From NCBI GenBank assembly GCA_020346205.1, contig CP070776.1, forward strand, positions 51,737-60,446: a stretch of DNA of 8,710 bases, given 5' to 3'. Shown piece after piece: positions 1-6,969 of the stretch; the first letter of the stretch is position 1; every line of letters begins with the position of its first letter. This DNA comes from Deltaproteobacteria bacterium. GTDB taxonomy: Bacteria > Desulfobacterota > Desulfobulbia > Desulfobulbales > BM004. The position numbers were made by a program, and so were the translations under genes. The notes under the pieces were generated by a model. It saw only the letters and a program-made list of their open reading frames with translations, did not search any database and was not told the DNA's origin.

Positions 1-900
1 TTCAGGATGTTCTACCCCTATCTCAAGGAATATTCACGTCCTTCTATTGGCTATGGCCTGATCATTAAAAACCCTATGATCAACAATATGAGGCTCATTA
101 TGCAGTTGATAAATGATTCCAGGGAAATGGGTAATTTCTTGAGCAACAAACATGAGTACAACAGTCGCTATACTCTGCAGAAGATCATCATAGAACGGAA
201 CATTTACAGTGTATTCCAGCCCATAGTCAATCTAGAAGATCTTAATATCATCGGTTACGAAGCGCTGTCAAGAGGCCCACAGGATACTGAATTCGCCAGT
301 CCGCTTCTTCTCTTTACCTTTGCAGCTGAGTGCGGCCTTTCTTTCGAGCTTGACCGTCTCTGCAGAAAAAGGGCCTTTGAGTCGATAAGGAATTTAAAGA
401 CCGACAAAAAAATATTTGTCAACACCCTGACCATGACCATCCATGACCCTGAATTCCGTGGTGCCTATCTGAAGGAACTCCTTGAAGATTTAAAAATCAA
501 ACCTGAGAACGTTGTCTTTGAAGTCAGTGAAAAAATGGCAATCGATAATTACGAAATGTTCCGCACCGCCATGCGGGATTATACCGATATAGGTATTGTG
601 CATGCCAGCGACGATATTGGCACAGGACATTCCGATCTTGAAAGAATAATGGAACTCAACCCCGGTTTTATGAAAATCGATCTTTCTTTTGTCAAGGATA
701 TAGATAAAAGCTATATCAAACAGGAAATTGTCAAAGCCATGGTCACTTTAGCCAACAATATTGGTTCCATGGTTATTGCTGAAGGCATTGAAACCAAGGA
801 AGAGTTTGAAAAATTAAAAGAACTAAATGTAACTTACGGCCAGGGTTACCTATTGGGTAAACCATCTGAAGAATTATGCGATAAGTGCAATGAATTTTAG
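1..900 (+). CDS. EAL-domain c-di-GMP phosphodiesterase (5' partial)
   Basis: Cytoplasmic EAL domain expected to hydrolyse c-di-GMP to pGpG. The frame is open to the window edge; the first ATG is at 7, but the true start is probably upstream. Numbering from that ATG, residues about 65-290 form the EAL domain: YEAL at 84-87 (E85), FVNT with N139, FEVSE with E172 and E175, SDDIGTG at 201-207 with D202/D203, MKID with K223, AEGIET with E259, and GQGYLLGKP with Q279. The metal-binding and catalytic positions known for active EAL enzymes therefore appear present, so activity is plausible. Residues about 10-45 (SIGYGLII and the following amphipathic helix) resemble the C-terminal end of a GGDEF domain, so this is probably the back half of a degenerate GGDEF-EAL protein; that part is inference. 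The last residues include a CDKC pair. The next gene has its own promoter, so this one is probably transcribed separately. Confidence 0.88.
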   Translation, partial: FRMFYPYLKEYSRPSIGYGLIIKNPMINNMRLIMQLINDSREMGNFLSNKHEYNSRYTLQKIIIERNIYSVFQPIVNLEDLNIIGYEALSRGPQDTEFASPLLLFTFAAECGLSFELDRLCRKRAFESIRNLKTDKKIFVNTLTMTIHDPEFRGAYLKELLEDLKIKPENVVFEVSEKMAIDNYEMFRTAMRDYTDIGIVHASDDIGTGHSDLERIMELNPGFMKIDLSFVKDIDKSYIKQEIVKAMVTLANNIGSMVIAEGIETKEEFEKLKELNVTYGQGYLLGKPSEELCDKCNEF

Positions 901-920
901 AATTACAAGAATGCTTTCCT

Positions 921-949
921 TTGACATGTTTTTTTCAGGAATTTAATTT
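921..949 (+). promoter_or_regulatory. Sigma-70-type promoter candidate for the cytochrome/HAMP pair
   Basis: A perfect -35 hexamer TTGACA (921-926) is followed after 17 nt by TAATTT (944-949), which matches four of six -10 positions. It lies 20 nt after the EAL gene stop in an AT-rich gap. A transcript would begin near 956, giving a leader of about 40-80 nt depending on the start codon. The spacing and the -35 are good; the -10 is only fair. Confidence 0.5.
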
Positions 950-1034
950 TATTTTTAAAAGCTACTTTTTAAGGGATTAATAAATATCAATTCTATTGGA
1001 CAATAAAACATTTATAAACTTATTAAATCCTATT

Positions 1035-2204
1035 ATGAACCTTATCAAGGGCCCAGACAGTTTTTTAAAGTTTGCTGCTTTTTTCCTCCTGTTGATACCT
1101 TCACTTTCTCAAGGTGCGGAAGTTGACAGTTGCCTTAAGTGCCATAAAGAATTTATTGATGCTGAAGTAAAAAAATCATTTATCCACAAACCCTTCCTCG
1201 AAAAAAAATGTGAATTGTGCCACTCTCCTGACTGGGTAGGAAATGCTGCAGATAGTGATGGCAAAGCACGTCTGCCTAAAAAAACCAGGACACTTGTTAG
1301 TGACATAAACCTCGCAAAGACACACATCTTTTCCATACCCAAGGATTATAACCTTTCAGTGCTTTTTATTGAGGCCAAGCAGGATTCTTCTGATCCCTTC
1401 CGTGTAAAACTAAAAGTAGATCCATTTGATTCTCTTAAAACATCAGCTTCTGATGCTAAGCCACCCTTGATTTCTGATGTTGAAGTCATTGAAGTGAGTA
1501 AGGGATCCTTGGTTTCAGCAAAGATACAATGGCATACAGACGAACTTTCCACATCTAAAGTGAGTTTCGGCATAGATCAACCGGACGGAAGATTACTTGA
1601 TTCCGGCGAGTTTAAAAGCGATCATCAGGTTGATTTGTACTCCCTGAAATCTGGTGTTACCTATTATTTCAAAATCATATCTGAAGACATTTATGGCAAC
1701 TCCAAAGAAAGCCAGGTTTATTCTTTCTCAACAGATAAAAATTTCAGCCTAGAGAAAGATCCGGAAACAAAGGCATCAGCCGAATCCCTGAAACTTAAAA
1801 GCGATATATCAAGGTCTGAAGACAATTATCTTATAAAAATCTCTGCAAACAAGCATATAAGTCTAGAAGTTTTCACTTACGACTTACCCATTTATTCAAA
1901 ATTGTTAAGAGATCCTTCAAATCTTCCTCAAAATCACCCACCTATGAAAAGCATTTACGAAACAAATGTGTTAATATGCGGAACCTGCCACCAGGCACTG
2001 AGTGAAAAATTTTCACATCCTGTTCACTTCCGTGCCCGGCTTGGCAACAACATACCCTCTGATTATCCTAGGCTTCCAAATGGTCAGATGAGTTGCATAA
2101 CCTGTCATGATTTTCATGCATCAAACAATGCATACCATTTGAGGAAACCAGGAGAGAGGAAACTATGTATAGGTTGTCATAAACGGTCATTTAGGAACAG
2201 ATAA
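1035..2204 (+). CDS. Secreted five-haem cytochrome c with central fibronectin-III-like domain
   Basis: Periplasmic or outer-surface electron-transfer protein. From ATG 1035 it has 389 residues: a signal peptide (hydrophobic FAAFFLLLIPSL, cleavage near SQG-AE, about residue 27), haem motifs CLKCH (33-37) and CELCH (59-63), a linker, an FN3-like beta-sandwich (about 143-234, with the typical LKSGVTYYFKI strand), a second linker, then CGTCH (315-319), CITCH (354-358) and CIGCH (378-382). SHPVH near 327-331 may supply distal haem ligands, as in doubled-CXXCH cytochromes. A TTG at 996 in the same frame would add 13 residues. Neither start has a good Shine-Dalgarno (AAGGG at 971-975 is about 20 nt before the TTG). 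ATG is preferred because it gives a normal-length signal peptide. The redox partner is unknown. The HAMP membrane protein begins 39 nt downstream and is probably co-transcribed. Confidence 0.87.
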   Translation: MNLIKGPDSFLKFAAFFLLLIPSLSQGAEVDSCLKCHKEFIDAEVKKSFIHKPFLEKKCELCHSPDWVGNAADSDGKARLPKKTRTLVSDINLAKTHIFSIPKDYNLSVLFIEAKQDSSDPFRVKLKVDPFDSLKTSASDAKPPLISDVEVIEVSKGSLVSAKIQWHTDELSTSKVSFGIDQPDGRLLDSGEFKSDHQVDLYSLKSGVTYYFKIISEDIYGNSKESQVYSFSTDKNFSLEKDPETKASAESLKLKSDISRSEDNYLIKISANKHISLEVFTYDLPIYSKLLRDPSNLPQNHPPMKSIYETNVLICGTCHQALSEKFSHPVHFRARLGNNIPSDYPRLPNGQMSCITCHDFHASNNAYHLRKPGERKLCIGCHKRSFRNR

Positions 2205-2243
2205 AGTTCACTTTACAATATTTCCAAAGGAGCCTTTTAAGCC

Positions 2244-2801
2244 ATGCAGGAAAATGAAAAAAAAGTCTTTCATAAAAGAAAAAAACTCAATCTCAAGGTA
2301 AAGCAGGATTTCCAGGTCTGGCTTCTTCTTCGCATCATGGGAACCGCAATACTTACCATTGTTGTAGCCAGTATCATATTGTATTTTTACTCTGCTGCAG
2401 TTGTAGATGCAGACTATCTTAGCCACGCCCTGAAAGTCAGGAAAGTCAGCGACATTTTACTTCCTGTCATTTTGGCTGCTTCTTTGACCAGTATTTGCGC
2501 AGGGTTACTCCTGGCACTGTTTCTGCCACAAAAGATTGCCGGACCCATTTTTAGAATTGAGCAGGATCTGATGCAGATCAAATCCGGTGACCTTACCAAG
2601 ACTATTAATCTCAGGCAAGCCGACATTCTGAAAGATTTTGCCCAAACGCTCAACATGACAGTAGATGACTTTCGCAACAAGATTAATGATGTAAAAGGAA
2701 CCAACAACGATCTTGAAGCAAAAATCACAGCAGGAGAAATACAGGATATTAAAGAGGCATTTGAAAAACAAAAGAAAAGCCTTGAGCAGTTTATTACCTG
2801 A
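2244..2801 (+). CDS. Two-TM inner-membrane protein ending in a HAMP domain, no output domain
   Basis: 185 residues. A Lys-rich cytoplasmic N-terminus (1-20) is followed by TM1 (about 26-50), a short periplasmic loop (about 51-70), TM2 (about 71-94), and a HAMP-type segment (about 94-148) with the expected Pro early in its first helix (GPIFRIEQDL), the connector SGDLTKTINL, and a second amphipathic helix (ILKDFAQTLNMTVDDF). A short Glu/Lys-rich probable coiled coil ends the protein. HAMP domains normally relay a signal to a kinase, methyl-accepting or cyclase domain; none is present and the frame ends cleanly, so any output must be on a partner. The periplasmic loop of about 20 residues is too small for a ligand domain. 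A Shine-Dalgarno AAAGGAG (2226-2232) lies 11 nt before the ATG. Linkage to the upstream cytochrome suggests a redox-sensing or anchoring role, which is inference. Confidence 0.8.
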   Translation: MQENEKKVFHKRKKLNLKVKQDFQVWLLLRIMGTAILTIVVASIILYFYSAAVVDADYLSHALKVRKVSDILLPVILAASLTSICAGLLLALFLPQKIAGPIFRIEQDLMQIKSGDLTKTINLRQADILKDFAQTLNMTVDDFRNKINDVKGTNNDLEAKITAGEIQDIKEAFEKQKKSLEQFIT

Positions 2802-2839
2802 TCTAGGTATACTGCCCTATTGCCCTAACTGCATATTTG

Positions 2840-2869
2840 CCCAGTTACTCTTTAATCCTTGAAACTGGG
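2840..2869 (+). terminator. Inverted repeat, possible weak terminator after the HAMP gene
   Basis: CCCAGTT (2840-2846) pairs perfectly with AACTGGG (2863-2869) across a 16-nt loop. The following bases (ATTAATTT) are T-rich but not a clean T-tract, so a rho-independent terminator is only possible. A second pairing, TTAATCC (2852-2858) with GGATTAA (2868-2874), overlaps and would exclude the first. Confidence 0.3.
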
Positions 2870-2890
2870 ATTAATTTCTCGCTAAATCTA

Positions 2891-3081
2891 TTATGTGTCC
2901 AGGTGGTTTTCTGTCAGTCTGTCACGCTTCTCTGGTGCAACTCTCTTCCAAGCAGTTCCTTTAAAACCAATCCCACCTCTTTCCAGCATGTCAAATTTAC
3001 TATGATCAAGCAGGGTATGGACTTTCTTTCTTTGCCATTACGCTTGACAAAAATGACCTTACCATTATAAGCAACATAGTT
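2891..3081 (-). pseudogene. Small frameshifted reading frame, unrecognised protein
   Basis: On the - strand, one frame read from about 3081 down to 3023 gives a beta-hairpin-like stretch (NYVAYNGKVIFVKRNGKERK). A different frame from 3022 down to a TAA at 2893-2891 gives 43 well-balanced residues with segments VHTLLDHSKFDMLER, GGIGFKGTAWKRV and APEKRDRLTENHLDT. The two join if a single A has been lost from the A-rich run GAAAGAAAG around 3022-3030. Alternatively, a start at ATG 3038-3036 (MAKKE) joins the second part if one A has been gained there. Codon choice in the second part resembles the neighbouring genes, with many purine-first, pyrimidine-third codons. No family is recognised. It runs opposite to the flanking genes and overlaps the promoter candidate at 3044-3071. 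It could be a decayed gene, a sequencing indel in a live one, or chance. Confidence 0.38.
3044..3071 (+). promoter_or_regulatory. Sigma-70-type promoter for the binding protein/kinase/regulator operon
   Basis: A perfect -35 TTGACA (3044-3049), a 16-nt spacer, and TATAAG (3066-3071), which matches five of six -10 positions. This is the best promoter-like match noticed in the window. Transcription would start near 3078, giving a leader of about 54 nt to the ATG at 3132. Confidence 0.6.
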
Positions 3082-3131
3082 TAATCTGGATATTCCCTTT
3101 TTATTTAATGTTCTGGAAAGAATTACATAAG

Positions 3132-4367
3132 ATGACACTTTGTATAAAAACAAAACCACCTGATACAGTATATCTGTTAATCCTGTTTATTGTCTGCCTG
3201 TTCTTCCCTCTGTCAAGCCATAGCAGCTATGCAAAAGCACAGGAAATTCCCTGTCTGCACAACTCTCATGTCCTTGGCATGTCCACAGTACTTTCAGGGC
3301 CTGTCGCCCACCTTGGCATTAATATGCGCAACGGAGTAATGGCTGCTTTGAAAGAAATCAACATGCAGGGCGGCATTCAGGAAAGAAGCCTTTGTCTTAT
3401 CGCACTAGATGACGCTTATGACCCGGAAAGGACTGTTGCTAATATGCACAAGCTTATCGAACAAGAAAATGTTCTGGCTGTCATAGGCAATGTTGGTACA
3501 CCCACAGCAATTGCAGCTGTGCCAATAGCCAACCGTAACCATGTTCCGTTCTTTGGTGCTTATACCGGTGCAGGTATCCTCCGCCGGATCCCACCGGATC
3601 GTTACGTGGTTAATTTCCGCGCCAGCTATGCAGAGGAAACTGCTGCCATGGTACAGGCCCTAATAACACATGGTCGTCTTAAACCAGATGAAATTGCCTT
3701 TTTCACTCAGAGGGATGCTTACGGGGACTCTGGGTTTGTAGGTGGTATTGCGGCTTTGAAAAAAAACGGCTTAAAAGATGAGACCCAAATTACCCATGGC
3801 CGATATGAAAGAAACAGCCTGGCAGTAGAAAACGGTTTGGCCGATATTCTCCTTGCCGACCCTGAGCCAAAAGCTGTCATTATGGTTGGCACCTATGCTC
3901 CCTCGGCAAAGTTTATAAGGTTAGCCAGAAACTATGGTCTCAAATCTTTGTTTCTCAATGTTTCCTTTGTTGGGGCCGCACCCCTTGCCCAGGCTCTCGG
4001 CAATGAAGAAGATGGCGTTATAATGACCCAGGTAGTGCCTCACCTGGAATCACCTCTGCCTATTGTGCAGGAATTTCACAAAGCCCTATATAGGTTTGAC
4101 CCTTCAATTGCTCCTACGTTCGGATCCCTTGAAGGCTATATAACCACACGTATTCTAATCCATGCACTGAAAACGCTAGAAGGCGATATTACGAGGGAGT
4201 CTATCACCGAGGCATTAGAAAATCTGGGGCAATTTGATCTTGGTTTTGCTGCATCTCTTGAACTCTCTAAAAGCGAACACCAGGCCAGCCATCAAATCTG
4301 GCCTACTATTATTCGTGAGGGAGATATATTCCCCTTTGACTGGAAAAAGTTGAGAAACATGCAATGA
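3132..4367 (+). CDS. Periplasmic leucine-binding-family (Peripla_BP_6) ligand-binding protein
   Basis: Secreted type I periplasmic binding protein of the LivJ/LivK/UrtA class, 411 residues from ATG 3132. The signal peptide has a hydrophobic core (VYLLILFIVCLFFPL) and a likely AKA-Q cleavage near residue 36. Family features are SGPVAHLG early in the mature protein, an amphipathic helix with NGVMAALKEIN and GGI, GNVGTPTA (119-126), HVPFFGAYTG, a second lobe with DAYGDSGF, and HQASHQIWP near the C-terminus. C41 and C88 could form a disulfide. The ligand is not identifiable; amino acids, amides or other small polar molecules bind to relatives. An upstream ATG at 3108 is in frame but has no ribosome binding site; GGAAAG at 3115-3120 favours 3132. 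No permease or ATPase genes adjoin it. The sensor kinase starts within its stop codon (ATGA), so a sensory rather than transport role is likely. Confidence 0.87.
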   Translation: MTLCIKTKPPDTVYLLILFIVCLFFPLSSHSSYAKAQEIPCLHNSHVLGMSTVLSGPVAHLGINMRNGVMAALKEINMQGGIQERSLCLIALDDAYDPERTVANMHKLIEQENVLAVIGNVGTPTAIAAVPIANRNHVPFFGAYTGAGILRRIPPDRYVVNFRASYAEETAAMVQALITHGRLKPDEIAFFTQRDAYGDSGFVGGIAALKKNGLKDETQITHGRYERNSLAVENGLADILLADPEPKAVIMVGTYAPSAKFIRLARNYGLKSLFLNVSFVGAAPLAQALGNEEDGVIMTQVVPHLESPLPIVQEFHKALYRFDPSIAPTFGSLEGYITTRILIHALKTLEGDITRESITEALENLGQFDLGFAASLELSKSEHQASHQIWPTIIREGDIFPFDWKKLRNMQ

Positions 4368-6241
4368 GAATTATTTCCGCAGACAAAAAAAAAGAGGGAA
4401 ATCCTGTAAGGCTTGTCTGGCTGATTACTCTGCTCAGTTTTTCTGTCGGTGTATTCATGGTTTATCTTGTATGGTCGACCCTCACAAATATACGAACTGA
4501 AAGAGAAAATTTATTTGAGTTAAAAGAAAATTTCATCTCAATTCAGACAAAACTAGAGTCCAGTTTAGCAAAGCAAAAATCTGATTTGGCGAATCTGCTT
4601 GAAGCTAATACTGCAAATATAAATCAGGAAAGGGATTATCATCTTGTAAACCTTATCCAAGATTATCGACGGGCAGTTTCCGATCCAAACCTGATGCCTG
4701 CCTTTGAAGAACTTGATAAAAGTATTAATGCCCTTCTCAGCAACAAGAACAAATTAACCTGGTGGGCAAGTGCATATATCAGAACAGTCCCCAGAATTCA
4801 GCCGGCCAGAGAAGAGGTGGAATCCATTCTTAACCAAATCTTTGAAACGGTTGATAAAGCTGAGGGCCAGCAGCGTCTTGAAAGGGCAATGAAGATCAGG
4901 CAGATAAAGCAAAGCATTACCGATGGCTCTGAAGGTTACAACATCGCGATAATTACCGAACTGTCGACTCCAAACGTTTTTTCCATCATACGGCGTGATA
5001 TTACAGATCTGGTACAGTTGAGCGAACGGTTATACACCATTTCCGAAGCAGACAACCTCGCAGATCTCAAGGACAATAAAATACGAACACTGCTGGCAAG
5101 GGTACGGATGAATACCCAGTTATCCGAGGGAGAAAAATCCAGAGAGAAAATCCAGCTTTTCAGCCTCCTGGAAGACTATGAAACAGCCATGTTCGGCCAG
5201 GGCTATACTATTGACAATGATCATCAAATAATCATTTTAGGGTATGATGGCGGATACGGCCTCATACTTGACCAGCTCAAAATGGTAAAAGAAAGAGAGT
5301 TGCTTCATGCTGAAGCTGACCTTATACATGCAAGAATTGAAACTGCCCTGGGAGAAATCACCGACAGAACAAATACCATCACCCAGCAGGAAGTTTTCAA
5401 GGTCGAAACAGTACTGGGGCAGACCTGGAGAACCATGGTAATAATCTGGTTTGTCACCAGTATTATTTATGCCATGCTTGCCTATGAAATCATTACGGCT
5501 GCCAGACTACAGATAAAAGCCATTGAAGATTCTAATACCGAGCTGGAAGCTATGGCTAATGAACTGAAGAAATCTGAAGAGCGCCTGCACCGCCTGTCTT
5601 CGGATCTTTTTGCCGTGCAGGAAAATGAAAGGAAAAGAATATCATTTGAGTTGCATGATGAACTGGGACAATCCATGGCAGCATTGAAACTGCAGGTTGG
5701 TTCCATAGCCAGACGGTTAGGTACCGCTGAACTGGATGAGATGTTATCAGCCTGTGATGAAATACGGAGTAATATTAACCAGATTATAGAGAATGTCCGC
5801 AGGCTGTCCAGGGATCTCAGTCCTGTGGTACTGGATGACCTTGGTTTACAGGCAGCAATTGAATACCTTGTGAATAATTTCTCAAAAATTTATAATGTTA
5901 AAATCAGATTTCAGCAAACAGATATAAATCACCTGTTTAAAGAGGATTCACAGCGAATTATTTACAGGATTCTTCAGGAAGCATTGACCAATATAGGTAA
6001 ACATGCACAGGCTAAAAATGTTGCACTTGTCATCGAGGGAGAAGACCGTGCTGTACGATTCACTGTAAAAGACGACGGTCGAGGCTTTAATGTACAAAAA
6101 ACCTTAGATCAAAAAGGTGCTGAAAGAGGTATGGGGCTTGAGGCCATGTCAGAACGCGTCAGGATACTGGGAGGCAAAATTAACATCGTGAGCAGACCAG
6201 GAATTGATACCACTGTCACCTTTACCGCTCCTATCAAATAA
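4364..6241 (+). CDS. Two-TM sensor histidine kinase (HisKA_3/HATPase_c)
   Basis: 625-residue inner-membrane kinase of the NarX/DegS class. TM1 is at about 17-37. A large periplasmic region follows (about 40-355), probably mostly helical with no recognised PAS or Cache signature. TM2 is at about 356-378, then a Glu-rich coiled-coil linker (about 380-415). The HisKA_3 domain (about 418-487) carries the phosphoacceptor H431 in FELHDELGQ. The HATPase_c domain has the N-box QEALTNIGKHAQA (N543; an Ile where many relatives have Ala or Val), DDGRGF (570-575) and GMGLEAMSERV (589-599). The start overlaps the binding-protein stop by 4 nt, implying translational coupling. The periplasmic domain is the natural docking surface for the binding protein, as in LuxQ/LuxP or TorS/TorT pairs; the actual contact is inferred. 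Its cognate regulator is the next gene. Confidence 0.92.
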   Translation: MRIISADKKKEGNPVRLVWLITLLSFSVGVFMVYLVWSTLTNIRTERENLFELKENFISIQTKLESSLAKQKSDLANLLEANTANINQERDYHLVNLIQDYRRAVSDPNLMPAFEELDKSINALLSNKNKLTWWASAYIRTVPRIQPAREEVESILNQIFETVDKAEGQQRLERAMKIRQIKQSITDGSEGYNIAIITELSTPNVFSIIRRDITDLVQLSERLYTISEADNLADLKDNKIRTLLARVRMNTQLSEGEKSREKIQLFSLLEDYETAMFGQGYTIDNDHQIIILGYDGGYGLILDQLKMVKERELLHAEADLIHARIETALGEITDRTNTITQQEVFKVETVLGQTWRTMVIIWFVTSIIYAMLAYEIITAARLQIKAIEDSNTELEAMANELKKSEERLHRLSSDLFAVQENERKRISFELHDELGQSMAALKLQVGSIARRLGTAELDEMLSACDEIRSNINQIIENVRRLSRDLSPVVLDDLGLQAAIEYLVNNFSKIYNVKIRFQQTDINHLFKEDSQRIIYRILQEALTNIGKHAQAKNVALVIEGEDRAVRFTVKDDGRGFNVQKTLDQKGAERGMGLEAMSERVRILGGKINIVSRPGIDTTVTFTAPIK

Positions 6242-6242
6242 C

Positions 6243-6248
6243 AAGGAG
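6243..6248 (+). promoter_or_regulatory. Ribosome binding site fixing the response-regulator start
   Basis: AAGGAG lies 6 nt before ATG 6255. This selects that start over an in-frame ATG at 6204, which lies inside the kinase gene and would add 17 residues unlike a receiver domain. Confidence 0.75.
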
Positions 6249-6254
6249 ATCAAA

Positions 6255-6911
6255 ATGGCAAAATGTAAAATAGTGTTGGCAGATGATCATGTCTTAATCC
6301 GGCAGGGTTTGAAAAAACTTATTGAGGAGAATAAATCACTTGAAGTTGTCGGCGAAGCAGGTGACGGACTTGAGCTGCTTGATGTCCTCGATCAAATAAT
6401 ACCTGATTTGATTATTCTTGATATTTCAATGCCCCATCTGCGTGGCATAGAAGTGATCAATGAAGCAAAAAGAATTTGCCCGGATGTAAAAATTCTCATG
6501 ATAACCATGCACAAGAGTGAGCAGTACTTTCTTTGTGCCATGTCCGCCGGAGCGGACGGTTATCTATTAAAAGAGGATTCTGACAACGAACTCTTAAATG
6601 CAATTGACGTGGTGATGCATGATGATATGTACATCTCTCCACATCTGGCTGAAGAATTCTCTGATGATGTTATTCGCTCCTACCGCGAGAAGGGTGTCTT
6701 TCCCTGCGAAACTCTGACCAACCGTGAAATAGAAGTATTAAAGCTTGTTGCTGAGGGGTTGACGAGCAAGGAAATAGCAGAGATTTTATCCATAAGCATC
6801 CGTACTGTGGAACATCACCGTGCCAATCTTTTAAAGAAGCTTAACCTGAAAAATACGGCAGACCTTATTAAGCATGCCATCCAGAACGGCTTTATCAATA
6901 CCGATGGCTAG
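6255..6911 (+). CDS. NarL/FixJ-family response regulator (REC + LuxR HTH)
   Basis: 218-residue cytoplasmic transcription factor. The receiver domain (about 4-120) has the acidic pair D10/D11, phosphoacceptor D56 in LIILDISMP, T84 and K106, so all canonical phosphorylation residues are present. The LuxR-type DNA-binding domain (about 152-212) has LTNREIEVLKLVAEGLTSKE and the recognition helix region ISIRTVEHHRANLLKKL, ending LNLKNTADLIKHAI as in NarL-type proteins. Start ATG 6255 is 13 nt after the kinase stop with a good ribosome binding site, so it is the cognate partner of the upstream HisKA_3 kinase. Targets cannot be read from the window. Confidence 0.94.
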   Translation: MAKCKIVLADDHVLIRQGLKKLIEENKSLEVVGEAGDGLELLDVLDQIIPDLIILDISMPHLRGIEVINEAKRICPDVKILMITMHKSEQYFLCAMSAGADGYLLKEDSDNELLNAIDVVMHDDMYISPHLAEEFSDDVIRSYREKGVFPCETLTNREIEVLKLVAEGLTSKEIAEILSISIRTVEHHRANLLKKLNLKNTADLIKHAIQNGFINTDG

Positions 6912-6929
6912 TTTGACCTGGCCTTTTAT

Positions 6930-6935
6930 TATAAT
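6930..6935 (+). promoter_or_regulatory. Possible -10 element ahead of the CMD/fdhD cluster
   Basis: A perfect TATAAT sits in the 58-nt gap after the response regulator. TTGACC at 6913-6918 is only 11 nt upstream, too close for a normal -35, and nothing good lies at 17 nt. It is either a weak or activator-dependent promoter, or the cluster is read through from the signalling operon; no terminator is visible in the gap. Confidence 0.28.
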
Positions 6936-6955
6936 TACCCAAAATAACTTATAAA

Positions 6956-6962
6956 GAGGGGG
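6956..6962 (+). promoter_or_regulatory. Strong ribosome binding site for the CMD-fold gene
   Basis: GAGGGGG lies 7 nt before ATG 6970, a strong Shine-Dalgarno that supports this start and suggests efficient translation of the first gene of the cluster. Confidence 0.65.
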
Positions 6963-6969
6963 AACAAAA

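Larger units (their letters stand above)
2802..3131. other. Intergenic region with no intact gene
   Basis: About 330 nt separate the HAMP gene from the binding-protein gene. The stretch holds a short tandem duplication (TGCCCTAT then TGCCCTAA, 2813-2828), two overlapping inverted repeats (2840-2874), an apparent frameshifted - strand coding remnant (2891-3081), and a strong + strand promoter candidate (3044-3071). Plus-strand open frames here look like shadows: no recognisable protein pattern and no convincing ribosome binding site. Confidence 0.6.

Noticed and set aside
2837..3070. Plus-strand open frame of 77 codons in the intergenic region
   Set aside because: TTG start without a ribosome binding site, Ser/Leu/Thr-rich low-information product, and it overlaps the better - strand coding signal and the promoter candidate.
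3108..3131. Upstream ATG start for the binding protein
   Set aside because: No Shine-Dalgarno before it and it lengthens the signal peptide n-region; GGAAAG at 3115-3120 fits ATG 3132 better.
2914..3159. Full-length - strand open frame as an intact 81-residue gene
   Set aside because: Only its middle (about 3081-3023) looks protein-like; beyond 3022 the convincing residues are in another frame, so it was recorded as a frameshifted remnant instead.
6204..6254. N-terminal extension of the response regulator inside the kinase gene
   Set aside because: The 17 extra residues do not fit a receiver domain, and a clear AAGGAG precedes ATG 6255.
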